NCBI GenBank assembly: GCA_026387475.1
Contig: JAPLLN010000038.1
Span: 1 to 46,462 of the forward strand
From: Candidatus Omnitrophota bacterium
Lineage (GTDB): Bacteria > Omnitrophota > Gorgyraeia > Gygaellales > Profunditerraquicolaceae
Length of the DNA: 46,462 nt
Direction: 5' to 3'
The notes beneath the pieces were generated by a model. It saw only the letters and a program-made list of their open reading frames with translations, searched no databases and was not told the DNA's origin. The first letter of the stretch is position 1, and each line of letters begins with the position of its first letter. Below, one piece after another: positions 9,046 to 18,315 of this stretch. The translations under genes were made by a program, and so were the position numbers.

Positions 9046-10053
9046 TTAGTCGTATAGTCCTTTAGTAAAATTCAAAAGTTCATCTTTGGTAAAAAACTGT
9101 CCGGTCTCTTCAACCGCGTGCACCAATTCCACTAATTTAGTATTCAAGGGGGCCTTCTGCCCGGTTTTCCTAGCCAGGGCGACAAATGCGCCGTTAATAA
9201 AATCGACCTCCGAGCGCTTGCCTCTTTTGATGCTCTGCAGGATAGATCCGTACAGCGGGTCTTTGCTTAATTTAAGCATTATGCCGGAGAATATCCCCGC
9301 TGCCTGCGCCGGGGGGATACAGATCATTTTAGTGATATTTTCCAACGGGAAACCCGGAAGGGAGACTAAATTTATCCCCGACTTGCAGATAATATCAAAA
9401 CCTTCCTTCCAGATACCGATGCTGATACGGCTTACATCCAGGTCGCCGAACGCCTCCTGCATGCTCAAGCCCAATATCGCGGGGATACAGTTGTTGGCGT
9501 TGACAAAAACTTTCATATATTTCATCCCCATGATGTCATCGCTGATCGTCGTCGGGAAGGCCTTATCCAGGACAAGGCTTACATCGATCAATTTCTGGTC
9601 CGTTCCTTTTTCAAAAGGCCTGCCGATGATCCAGCCGCCTTCGAAATTATGCACGATCAGGCCCGGCTCAATATAGGTCGAACCAAACATCACGATACTT
9701 GAGATTATTCTGTCTTTAGGGATGTATTTTGCCGTTATTTCGTCGGCAGCCACACCATTCTGCGTAGTCAGGACTATCGAGTCTTTTAAAAAAGCGGCGT
9801 TATCTTTCAGCGCGCACTCGATATCCTGGGTCTTGACCGCGAGTATTGCCAGGTCCGGCTTAGAGACCACCTGGCTGTGCGCCGTAACCGACACCTTATG
9901 CTCCCGGCGCGCTCCGGAGACCTTGATACCGGATGAATTTATGGCATCGACCGCATCTTTCCGGCCGACCAGGTAGACATCTTCACCTTTTTCTTTTAAG
10001 TAAGCCGCGACTAAGCCCCCGATCGCTCCGGAGCCGATGACTACTATCTTCAT
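9046..10053 (-). CDS. Ketopantoate reductase (ApbA/PanE)-like oxidoreductase
   Basis: GSGAIGGLVAAYL Rossmann motif, AVKTQD, TTQNGV, C-terminal KRGKRSEVDFINGAF. Confidence 0.9.
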   Translation of the reverse strand: MKIVVIGSGAIGGLVAAYLKEKGEDVYLVGRKDAVDAINSSGIKVSGARREHKVSVTAHSQVVSKPDLAILAVKTQDIECALKDNAAFLKDSIVLTTQNGVAADEITAKYIPKDRIISSIVMFGSTYIEPGLIVHNFEGGWIIGRPFEKGTDQKLIDVSLVLDKAFPTTISDDIMGMKYMKVFVNANNCIPAILGLSMQEAFGDLDVSRISIGIWKEGFDIICKSGINLVSLPGFPLENITKMICIPPAQAAGIFSGIMLKLSKDPLYGSILQSIKRGKRSEVDFINGAFVALARKTGQKAPLNTKLVELVHAVEETGQFFTKDELLNFTKGLYD

Positions 10054-10316
10054 TTGCAGTTTTTGGGGAAACCGTATTTTTTGTAATCGAACCCAGCCTG
10101 CTCCAACAGCCGGACCATCATGCTGTAAAACGGGGAGGGGACATCGGAGAAGAAAGCGCCGACCACATCCTGCTCTTCAACCGCTTCTGCGCTCCGGGAT
10201 CTGGCAAGTTCTTCGGCCTTTTTGGTCACCGCTACTTCGGTTATCCGGCGGTGAAAAACCGGGATCTTGACTATCATCAGCTTTAATTTTTCTTGAGTCT
10301 TGGCATCCCAATTCAT
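10050..10316 (-). CDS. Small protein resembling the light-independent protochlorophyllide reductase C-terminal (PCP_red) domain
   Basis: MNWDAKTQEKLKLMIVKIPVFHRRITEVAVTKKAEELARSR... pattern; first gene of the operon. Confidence 0.6.
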   Translation of the reverse strand: MNWDAKTQEKLKLMIVKIPVFHRRITEVAVTKKAEELARSRSAEAVEEQDVVGAFFSDVPSPFYSMMVRLLEQAGFDYKKYGFPKNCK

Positions 10317-10362
10317 GCGTTAACCCTCTATGATAATTAAGGTTACTTCCCTCTTCCGGAAT

Positions 10363-10380
10363 ATAGTAAAATTTTACTAT
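10363..10380. promoter_or_regulatory. Perfect 18-bp palindrome, candidate operator
   Basis: ATAGTAAAATTTTACTAT equals its own reverse complement; lies just downstream of the minus-strand -10 box. Confidence 0.7.
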
Positions 10381-10393
10381 TCCAATTTTATTA

Positions 10394-10421
10394 ATTATAC
10401 CTCCTAGAACGGGCTTGTCAA
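10394..10421 (-). promoter_or_regulatory. Consensus sigma-70-type promoter for the polyketide operon
   Basis: Minus strand TTGACA (10421..10416) - 16 nt - TATAAT (10399..10394). Confidence 0.8.
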
Positions 10422-10438
10422 GTAAAAATCTTATAAGT

Positions 10439-10951
10439 TTACAGGGCTTTGATGAGACGGGAGAGAAACTGGTATTCTGCCTCCAGCATCTGGAGGTTGT
10501 GTTCAAGGATGAGGGTATGCGGAGAAGACTTCTTTTTCAGGGAAACTATCATCTGGTTAAGCTCGCGGGAGAGGCCTTTGAGGATGACCATCCTGCCGCG
10601 CATGCGGCGCTGCGCTATTTCAGGGTCGATCTTATCTAAAAAATATAAACTTAGGTCCAGGCTGAATTGAGGCCGCTTAAAATTCAAAAAGCTCTTGCTT
10701 AAGAGTTCGTCAAAGCGGAGTTTTCCTTTTGGGGTGAGGCAGTAGACGTGGCGTTCGGGCCTGCGCGTCGGTTTCAAAGCGCGCTTTGCGACCAGCCCCC
10801 TCTTCTCCAGTATGTTCAGGGGATAATATATGGATTTCAGGTCTACTCCGGCGAAGATAGAGAGGATCTTTTTGATCTCTTGTTTTATTTCGTAGCCGTG
10901 TTTAGGGCTCTGGCGCAAAAGCCCTAATAATAAAAGCTCCTGCTCGATCAC
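10439..10951 (-). CDS. PadR-family transcriptional regulator
   Basis: ELLLLGLLRQSPKHGYEIKQEIKKIL...YPLNILEKRGLV... winged-helix PadR pattern. Confidence 0.85.
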   Translation of the reverse strand: MIEQELLLLGLLRQSPKHGYEIKQEIKKILSIFAGVDLKSIYYPLNILEKRGLVAKRALKPTRRPERHVYCLTPKGKLRFDELLSKSFLNFKRPQFSLDLSLYFLDKIDPEIAQRRMRGRMVILKGLSRELNQMIVSLKKKSSPHTLILEHNLQMLEAEYQFLSRLIKAL

Positions 10952-11898
10952 TCTGCCACCACCCCCATCTTGCGGAATTTTTTATAGCGCTCTTTTAATA
11001 GATCCTGCGGGCTTAGTTGTTTCAACTCGCTTAAATTTCTTAACAGGGTTTCTTTTATATTAGCGGCGGTCTTGGCGGGATCGCGGTGCGCTCCACCCAG
11101 AGGCTCGTGGACGACCTCATCGATGATCCCCATCTTTAACAGGCCTTCGGCGGTAAGCTTTAATACCTCGGCTGCTTCCGGCGCTTTCGCTCCGTTCTTC
11201 CAGAGTATCGCAGCACACCCCTCGGGAGAAATAACCGAATAATAAGCATTCTCTAAAACGCAGACCCTGTCGGCTATCCCTACTCCCAGCGCCCCTCCGG
11301 AACCGCCTTCGCCGATGACTACCGCGACGATCGGCACGCCAATACGGGTCATCTCCCTTAGGTTAAGGGCGATCGCCTGGGACTGCCCCCTCTCTTCGGC
11401 TCCGATCCCCGGATACGCTCCGGGGGTATCGATAAAGACCACTATCGGCAGGTTACTCTCCTGGGCCAACTGCATCACCCTTAAAGCCTTACGGTACCCT
11501 TCAGGGTGGGCGCAGCCAAAGTTCCTCTTCAGGTTCTCCTTGGTATCCCTGCCTTTTTGGTGGCCGATCACTGCGATCTTCTGATTATCCAGTTTAGCCA
11601 GGCCGCAGATCATCGCTTTATCGTCGGAGAAGAGCCGGTCACCGTGCAATTCAATAAAATCGGTCATGAGCATCCCGATATAATCTAATGTATACGGCCT
11701 AAGCGGATGGCGCGCCAGCTGGACCTTTTGCCAGGCGCTAAGGCTGCTGTAAGTATCTTTCTTTAAATGTTCAAGCTTCTCCTCCAGCCTTTTGACTTCG
11801 GAAGAAAGATCGATCTTCTTATCGGAGATAAAATTCTTCAATTCCGAGATCTTCTTTTCTAATTCAACGATAGGTTTTTCAAAATCTAGTCCGGCCAT
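10948..11898 (-). CDS. accA: Acetyl-CoA carboxylase carboxyltransferase subunit alpha
   Basis: Full-length AccA pattern (WQKVQLARHPLRPYTLDYI...FGCAHPEGYRKALR...FIDTPGAYPGIGAEERGQ...GEGGSGGALG). Confidence 0.96.
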   Translation of the reverse strand: MAGLDFEKPIVELEKKISELKNFISDKKIDLSSEVKRLEEKLEHLKKDTYSSLSAWQKVQLARHPLRPYTLDYIGMLMTDFIELHGDRLFSDDKAMICGLAKLDNQKIAVIGHQKGRDTKENLKRNFGCAHPEGYRKALRVMQLAQESNLPIVVFIDTPGAYPGIGAEERGQSQAIALNLREMTRIGVPIVAVVIGEGGSGGALGVGIADRVCVLENAYYSVISPEGCAAILWKNGAKAPEAAEVLKLTAEGLLKMGIIDEVVHEPLGGAHRDPAKTAANIKETLLRNLSELKQLSPQDLLKERYKKFRKMGVVAE

Positions 11899-11901
11899 AG
11901 T

Positions 11902-12717
11902 TTAATCGACTATCGTGACTTCCGTCCCGGTAGGGACAATGGTATATAATTCTTCTACGTCGGAGTTCCCCAGCCTTACGCAACCGGCGGTTACCTGTTT
12001 TCCCAGGTTTTGCGGCTCGGTGGTCCCGTGTATCCCGTAACCGGCAAGGTCAAATCCCATCCAGCGCGTGCCCAGCACATTATCCGTGCTCCCCGCGGGG
12101 ATCACCGCCCCGGCTTTAAACCAGGTCGGGTTGACCAGTTTATTGGTTATTTTATAAGTCCCCACCGGAGTGGAATTATTCTTTCCGGTTGAGACGATGT
12201 AGACCTTGATCACTTCCTCGTCGGATTTAAGGGTGAGCGTATTCTGGGATTTATCGACGAGTATGCTAAACGGCGCGTTCCAGACTTTGATCTTTCTTCC
12301 CGGCATGATCTTAGAATCCGTCAGGTTATTGCTCTTAGCAATCAACTCCGGGGTGGTTTTGAATTCCCGCGCGATTTTTGTAAGGGTATCCCCGGGTTTT
12401 ATTTCATAGGCAACGCTCTTAGGGGTAACCGCGGGAGAAAAAAGCAGTTTTATATTCAACTCTTCGACTTTTCTCTGCCAGTTAAGCGCGTCATTTGAAT
12501 TGGTGAATTCGTTAAGCAGTTTTACATAAGCGTCTCTTGACCCCAGCAGGTCTCCCTTGTTCTGCAGATCCCTGGCCTGATTCAACATCCCGGACAAAGA
12601 AACGCCGCTTTTACCTTTGGTCAAAGGGCAAAGCCCCCTCCCGCATTTTAAGAATACGAATAGCCCTAATAAAACAGCTGCGCAAACAGCGACGATGATC
12701 AAGATTTTCTTGTTCAA
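11902..12717 (-). CDS. LysM and L,D-transpeptidase (YkuD) domain protein
   Basis: N-terminal TM, LysM (YEIKPGDTLTKIAREFKTTPELIAKSN), YkuD catalytic HGT...GCVRL. Confidence 0.92.
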   Translation of the reverse strand: MNKKILIIVAVCAAVLLGLFVFLKCGRGLCPLTKGKSGVSLSGMLNQARDLQNKGDLLGSRDAYVKLLNEFTNSNDALNWQRKVEELNIKLLFSPAVTPKSVAYEIKPGDTLTKIAREFKTTPELIAKSNNLTDSKIMPGRKIKVWNAPFSILVDKSQNTLTLKSDEEVIKVYIVSTGKNNSTPVGTYKITNKLVNPTWFKAGAVIPAGSTDNVLGTRWMGFDLAGYGIHGTTEPQNLGKQVTAGCVRLGNSDVEELYTIVPTGTEVTIVD

Positions 12718-12733
12718 GTATATCCTCCTTATC

Positions 12734-13180
12734 CTAATAAGCTACTACGGCGATGATTATTCCCAGTATTAAACCGACGATTACTTCGATAGGGGTGTGT
12801 CCCACAAGCTCGCGCAGGCGCATCTCCTGGATCTTACCCTGCCAATAAATGTCTTCCATTACCTTATTTAATATGCGCGCTTGTTTCCCGGCGGAGCGGC
12901 GCACTCCCTGGGCGTCAAACATTACTACGATGGCAAAAGCCGCGGCGAGGGCAAAGTAGGCGCTGGAGAAACCCTGTTCAATGCCGACGGCAGTAGCCAG
13001 GCACGAGGCGCCGGCTGCGTGCGATGAGGGCATCCCTCCGGAACCGATAAACCAGCGGAAATCGAACCTCTTATGCTGGATGACCCCGATGACCAGCTTG
13101 ATGGTCTGGGTAATGAACCACGCGGATATCGTGGTCATCAATATTTTGTTGCGGGCTATCGCTACGAATACTTCCTTCAT
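12734..13180 (-). CDS. Divergent PAP2-family (DUF212) membrane protein
   Basis: GSGGMPSSHAAGASCLATAVG...DAQGVRRSAGKQARILN. Confidence 0.9.
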   Translation of the reverse strand: MKEVFVAIARNKILMTTISAWFITQTIKLVIGVIQHKRFDFRWFIGSGGMPSSHAAGASCLATAVGIEQGFSSAYFALAAAFAIVVMFDAQGVRRSAGKQARILNKVMEDIYWQGKIQEMRLRELVGHTPIEVIVGLILGIIIAVVAY

Positions 13181-13788
13181 TATTCCTTTGCGGCTGGGGC
13201 AGGGGTTACTTCGATTTTTACTTTAGCGGGGGTCGTGGCAAGTCCGTCTTTTATTACAAAACCCTGATTCCCTTCCAGGGTCTTTTCGCTCTGCGATTTC
13301 TGTATCATATCCACGCCGACCTTGCGCGCCTGCTTTCTTAATTCCCTTATCGCTTTCTTGAGCTCGGCTGCGGAAGACAGCTTTATCTTAAGGGTCTCAT
13401 TCTCCTGCTCTAATTTAGTCTTCTGTTCGGCAAGCGCCGCGTTTTCTGCTTTTAAAAGCGATGCCTGCGAGCTGATCTGGTCAAGGGTCTTCTGGATAAC
13501 GGCAAAATCCATAAAAAGCTTGGAGAGGCGTTTTCTGCCGGCCTTTAAATTCTCTTTAAGCTCATTCTTATCATGGGCCAGCTTGACCCCGAGCGCTTTT
13601 TCTTTCTCCAATTCCTGGGTAAGCCTCTGCTTTTCGCTCTCCAAAAGGACGATCTGCTCTTTTTTCTGGGACAACTCGCTTAAAAGCGCGTATTTCTCCT
13701 TAAGGGCGATCACATACCTGTAAACGCTGAATACGGTGATGCTTATCAGGATGACGATGACGATATTCTTTATCTTGGGCTTATTCAT
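13180..13788 (-). CDS. Membrane-anchored coiled-coil protein
   Basis: N-terminal TM then long heptad-rich E/K/L segment. Confidence 0.7.
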   Translation of the reverse strand: MNKPKIKNIVIVILISITVFSVYRYVIALKEKYALLSELSQKKEQIVLLESEKQRLTQELEKEKALGVKLAHDKNELKENLKAGRKRLSKLFMDFAVIQKTLDQISSQASLLKAENAALAEQKTKLEQENETLKIKLSSAAELKKAIRELRKQARKVGVDMIQKSQSEKTLEGNQGFVIKDGLATTPAKVKIEVTPAPAAKE

Positions 13789-13887
13789 AGTTAAATATTA
13801 TATAGCCTGGCGGTCAAATTGCAAGTTTTTTTATGGTTAGATTTAGCCCGGTCTTTCGTCTATTGTTAATGAAGGGAGGATTTTTAC

Positions 13888-15414
13888 ATGCTGGCAAAAG
13901 TATTTACCTTTGGTTTGTTAGGAATAGAGGCGTATCCCGTTGAAATTGAAGTGGATGTCGCAAGGGGGCTCCCGGCGGTGACCATAGTCGGGATGGCGGA
14001 TACCGCCATACGCGAGAGCAAAGAGCGAGTCAAGGCGGCGATCAAGAATTCGGGGTTTGACTGGCCGGCGGAGCGCATTACCATAAGCCTCGCCCCATCG
14101 GATATCCGCAAAGAGGGCGCGTCTTTTGACCTGGCCATTGCCCTGGGGGTCTTGGCCGCTTCGGAGCAAATAGACAACCTTGGACTTAAAGATTATTTTG
14201 TCCTGGGAGAGCTCTCCTTGGACGGCCTGGTAAGGCCGGTGCGGGGATTATTATCCGTAGGGTTAGCCGCGGCTAAGGCCAAGATCAACAAGATCCTCGC
14301 GCCGGCGGCCAATGCTAATGAAGCAGCGGTAGTATCGGGGATAAAAGTATTCGGGGTCAAGTCGCTTAAGCAGGCGATAGACGCGATTTACGGCGGTAAT
14401 TTACTGAAACCGCTCAAACTTGACTTTGCGACCGCATTTACCCGGAGTTTAAATTACGCGCTGGATTTCGCGGAAGTAAAAGGGCAATATCAGGCCAAGC
14501 GGGCGCTGGAAGTGGCGGTCGCCGGAGGGCATAATATTGCGATGATCGGGCCTCCGGGAGGCGGAAAGACGATGCTGGCGAAAAGAATACCCACGATCAT
14601 GCCGGACTTGACATTGGAAGAAGCGCTGGAGATAACAAAAATACATTCGGCTAGCGGGTCTTTGGCTTACAAGACAAGCGTGGTGGGGACCCGACCCTTC
14701 CGCTCCCCGCACCACAGCATCTCTGATGTCGCCCTGGTCGGAGGTGGCTCGATACCGCAGCCGGGAGAGATCAGCTTAGCTCACGGAGGAGTTTTGTTTT
14801 TAGATGAGCTTCCTGAATTCAGGCGTGACTGCCTGGAAGCGTTGCGCCAGCCGCTGGAAGACGGGACCATTCATATTTCGCGCGCCGCGCGCTCATTGAT
14901 ATTTCCCGCGTCTTTTATGTTGGTGGCAGCGATGAACCCCTGCCCGTGCGGATATTTTAGCGATCCTAAAAGGGCGTGCCGGTGCAATCCGAATAAGATC
15001 GCGAATTATTTAGGAAAGATCTCGGGGCCCCTCTTGGACAGGATCGATATCCACATTGAAATACCGTCGATAAAATATAAGGAATTGACTGACACGAAGG
15101 ACGCAGAGGCATCGTTTGCTATCAAGGCGCGGGTGGAAAAAGCGAGGGCTTTACAGCGGGAAAGATTCAAATCAGAAAGAATATTTTACAACGCCCAAAT
15201 GCCTTCTAAAACAGTAAGGAATTATTGCGCGCTTAATGAGGAGGGGAAGGAACTTTTGAAATTGGCTATGACGGAATTAGGTTTATCTGCCCGGGCTTAT
15301 GACAAGATACTGAAAGTTTCGCGCACCATCGCTGACCTGGCGCAATCAGAGCTCATCCGTCCGGAGCATATCTCGGAAGCGATACAGTACCGTTCGCTTG
15401 ACAGAACGTGGTAA
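13888..15414 (+). CDS. comM: YifB/ComM-family Mg-chelatase-like AAA+ ATPase
   Basis: [19 protein letters not shown] Walker [12 protein letters not shown], typical YifB N-terminus; only large plus-strand CDS. Confidence 0.93.
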   Translation: MLAKVFTFGLLGIEAYPVEIEVDVARGLPAVTIVGMADTAIRESKERVKAAIKNSGFDWPAERITISLAPSDIRKEGASFDLAIALGVLAASEQIDNLGLKDYFVLGELSLDGLVRPVRGLLSVGLAAAKAKINKILAPAANANEAAVVSGIKVFGVKSLKQAIDAIYGGNLLKPLKLDFATAFTRSLNYALDFAEVKGQYQAKRALEVAVAGGHNIAMIGPPGGGKTMLAKRIPTIMPDLTLEEALEITKIHSASGSLAYKTSVVGTRPFRSPHHSISDVALVGGGSIPQPGEISLAHGGVLFLDELPEFRRDCLEALRQPLEDGTIHISRAARSLIFPASFMLVAAMNPCPCGYFSDPKRACRCNPNKIANYLGKISGPLLDRIDIHIEIPSIKYKELTDTKDAEASFAIKARVEKARALQRERFKSERIFYNAQMPSKTVRNYCALNEEGKELLKLAMTELGLSARAYDKILKVSRTIADLAQSELIRPEHISEAIQYRSLDRTW

Positions 15415-15417
15415 GGC

Positions 15418-16365
15418 CTATTTCGTCAATACTTCGATGCTGGCGGTGGTACTCGCGGTCTGGGCCTTAGCGTCCGTTACCGTAAGCGTTACGGTGAAAA
15501 TCCGCGAGCCGTAAGTAGCGCTCAAATAAGTATTGACCGGCTTGGCGAGCCTCGAAGTATCTCCGTCGCCAAAATCCCATTCATAGGAAACTATTCTACC
15601 GTTAGCGGAATGCGACTGCGTTGCGTAGAACTGGACCTTTAAAGGAGAGAATCCCTTCATCGGCCGGGCGACGATCACCGGGACCGGCGCCGACAATATT
15701 ACCGGAGGCTTAGTCTCCGGCGGCGGCGGTGTTTCTATTTTCTCGGCAACCGGCTCTACCGGCGGTTGCGCGGGCTTTGCCCCCTCTGCAGGAACAGCTT
15801 CGGGCGCGGCCGTCGGGACAACTTTGACTTCTGGTTGCGGGACAGCCTTGACTTCCGGCGGCGGGACAGCCTTAACTTCGGGCTTCTGCTCTTCGATAAG
15901 CAGGTCCTTCTCTACATAAATATTCAACTCTTCGCGCAAGGCCTTGATGCGGGCCTTTTCTTTCTCAAAATCCTCGTCTTCATTTTTATTGACTTCGGCT
16001 CGGTATTTAGGGTCTCTTTCGTACTTGCGGTCATTGGCCATCACAAAAGGCATGCGGAATATGCCTCCGACCACCTTGACGATAGTGACCGGCGGATTCC
16101 ATAAATATTCTTTAAGGCGGCTCTCGATGATGCCCATATTCATATAATACGATTCCACGGTCTTCCTGCGGCGCTTAAACCTCTCTTTAGCCACATCCAG
16201 GTCCGGAACGGCGTTATTCTTTCCCACGGTATATTCGGGTATCTGATAACCGCTCCTGGTCACAACGTAGCCTTTATCGTAAGGGGCTTTACCCTGTTGG
16301 AACTTATAGGTCACGCAACCGGATAACAAAAATGAAAACAATAATAAAGCAATGGCCTTTTTCAT
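15418..16365 (-). CDS. Lipoprotein with proline-rich linker and C-terminal PKD-like domain
   Basis: Lipobox LLSGC; C-terminal SYEWDFGDGDTSRLAKPVNTY...FTVTLTVTDAKAQTAS. Confidence 0.8.
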   Translation of the reverse strand: MKKAIALLLFSFLLSGCVTYKFQQGKAPYDKGYVVTRSGYQIPEYTVGKNNAVPDLDVAKERFKRRRKTVESYYMNMGIIESRLKEYLWNPPVTIVKVVGGIFRMPFVMANDRKYERDPKYRAEVNKNEDEDFEKEKARIKALREELNIYVEKDLLIEEQKPEVKAVPPPEVKAVPQPEVKVVPTAAPEAVPAEGAKPAQPPVEPVAEKIETPPPPETKPPVILSAPVPVIVARPMKGFSPLKVQFYATQSHSANGRIVSYEWDFGDGDTSRLAKPVNTYLSATYGSRIFTVTLTVTDAKAQTASTTASIEVLTK

Positions 16366-16370
16366 AGATA

Positions 16371-16931
16371 CTACTCCTTTTTCATTAACGAGAGCGCTTC
16401 CGAACGGGTCTTCTGGTTTTCTTTAAATATTCCTCTTACCGCGGAAGTCACGGTCAGGACTCCGGGTTTTTTCACCCCGCGCATGGACATGCACATATGT
16501 TCCGCTTCGATGACCACCATTACCCCCAGGGGCCTGAGCTTGCGCATAATGATCTCGGCGATCTGGGTAGTGAGCCGCTCCTGCACCTGCGGCCTGCGGG
16601 ATAATATATCGACGACGCGGGCGAGTTTGCTTAAACCCGTCACGCGGCCTCTTTTAGGGATGTAGGCGATGTGCGCCCTGCCGGCAAAAGGCAGAAGGTG
16701 GTGTTCGCATACGCTGTACAGAGGGATGCCCTTAAGCAGGATGATCTCATGATGCTTCTGGTCTAAGATTACCTCCAGCTCTTTCTCCGGGTCCTGCTCT
16801 ATCCCGGAGAATATCTCTTCGTACATCTCCGCCACGCGCGAAGGAGTATCCAATAGATCCTTCTTTTTAGGATCCTCTCCTATGGCCACCAATATATCGT
16901 GTATCGCCCTTTCGATCTTTTTCTTATCCAT
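16371..16931 (-). CDS. folE: GTP cyclohydrolase I
   Basis: [21 protein letters not shown]...[11 protein letters not shown]...[10 protein letters not shown]. Confidence 0.96.
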   Translation of the reverse strand: MDKKKIERAIHDILVAIGEDPKKKDLLDTPSRVAEMYEEIFSGIEQDPEKELEVILDQKHHEIILLKGIPLYSVCEHHLLPFAGRAHIAYIPKRGRVTGLSKLARVVDILSRRPQVQERLTTQIAEIIMRKLRPLGVMVVIEAEHMCMSMRGVKKPGVLTVTSAVRGIFKENQKTRSEALSLMKKE

Positions 16932-16932
16932 T

Positions 16933-18315
16933 TTATTTTCCTATGCAAAACTCGCTGAATATCTTGTCCAATAAATCCTCGGAGAACCTTTTGCCTAAGA
17001 TGCTGTCGATAAGCACCAGCGCATCCTTAACATCCTGGGCAATGAACTCCGGAGGTGTTTTATTATCTAATGAATTACGCGCTTCTGCAATAAGAATCTG
17101 CGCCTCTTTTATAGCGCTTATGTGCCTTAAGTTTGAGACCATGGCCGCCTCGCCGGAAGAGACCTCTCCTTTATAGACCAGATCTGCGATACCATCTTCT
17201 AAAATACCGATATTTTTTGTTTTTTTGGCGGAGACCTCGATCACGCGAGGAAAGATCTGGGAGAGCTTCTCTTTTTTTATCTTCTGGCGCAGGTCCATCT
17301 TGTTGATTACGGCGATAACCGGTTTCTTCGGCAGCTTTTTAATCAAATTAAGGTCTGCCTTATCCAGGGCCCTGCTCCCGTCAAAAATAACGAGGATCAG
17401 GTCGGCAAACCCGATATGTTTCCGGGAGCGCTCGACCGCCTTTTTCTCGACGAGCCCGCGCGGCTCAAGAATACCGGCAGTGTCCATAATCCTCACCGGT
17501 ATCCCTTTGATGTCAATTATCTCTTCGATGGTGTCGCGGGTGGTTCCGGCAACCGGAGTGACTATGGAGCGCTCGCATTTTAAGAGCGCGTTCAATAGAG
17601 AAGATTTACCCACGTTCGGTTTCCCGCATATGACCGCGCGCACCCCTTCCCGGTATATCCGTCCGCGCGCCGAGCCGGCAATGATCTTTTTGAATTCTTC
17701 CTCTGCCTCTTTCAGTTTAGCGTTGTATTCTTGTAGATCTATCTTATTTATCCCCTCCTCCGGGAAATCTATGTTTGCCTCCAGCAACATCAAAATATCC
17801 AAAAGCATCTCTCTTGCCTTGTTCAGCTCCTTAGAGAGCCCGCCCTTAAGCTGCTCTACTCCGAGCTTCAAGGCAGCATCGGTTTTCGCCCGGATAATAT
17901 CCAAGACCGCTTCTGCCTGGGCAAGGTCGATTCGTCCGTTTAAAAAAGCGCGTTTGGTAAATTCCCCGGGCTCGGCGAGGCGGCAGCCGCAAGCTAAAAC
18001 TAAATCTAAAATTGCCCGTAAAGGAATAATACCCCCGTGACAATTAATTTCTACGATGTCTTCCTTGGTAAAAGAACGGGGGGCGCGCATGACAGTAAGA
18101 ATAACCTCGTCGATCATCTTATCCCCGTCGGAGATCCAGCCGTAATGCGTAGTGAAAGTCTTAAAGCCGGAGGGCTTTGAACCGTCTTTCGAACAAAAGA
18201 TCTTATCCGCGACTTTTAAAGCATCTTTACCGCTAAGGCGCACAATACCGATCCCGCCTACCCCCGCAGGAGTAGAGATCGCCGTAATGGTATCGGAATT
18301 ATCGTGTTTTAACAT
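16933..18315 (-). CDS. mnmE: tRNA modification GTPase MnmE
   Basis: [37 protein letters not shown]-terminal CIGK. Confidence 0.96.
   Translation of the reverse strand: MLKHDNSDTITAISTPAGVGGIGIVRLSGKDALKVADKIFCSKDGSKPSGFKTFTTHYGWISDGDKMIDEVILTVMRAPRSFTKEDIVEINCHGGIIPLRAILDLVLACGCRLAEPGEFTKRAFLNGRIDLAQAEAVLDIIRAKTDAALKLGVEQLKGGLSKELNKAREMLLDILMLLEANIDFPEEGINKIDLQEYNAKLKEAEEEFKKIIAGSARGRIYREGVRAVICGKPNVGKSSLLNALLKCERSIVTPVAGTTRDTIEEIIDIKGIPVRIMDTAGILEPRGLVEKKAVERSRKHIGFADLILVIFDGSRALDKADLNLIKKLPKKPVIAVINKMDLRQKIKKEKLSQIFPRVIEVSAKKTKNIGILEDGIADLVYKGEVSSGEAAMVSNLRHISAIKEAQILIAEARNSLDNKTPPEFIAQDVKDALVLIDSILGKRFSEDLLDKIFSEFCIGK

Noticed and set aside
15766-15890. Imperfect repeats in the PKD lipoprotein gene
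   Set aside because: They encode degenerate PEVKAVP copies of a proline-rich linker; common low-complexity coding repeat, in-frame and unremarkable.
17225-18040. 271-aa plus-strand ORF opposite mnmE
   Set aside because: Antisense shadow of a clear MnmE; low-complexity Ser-rich translation with no recognisable domain.
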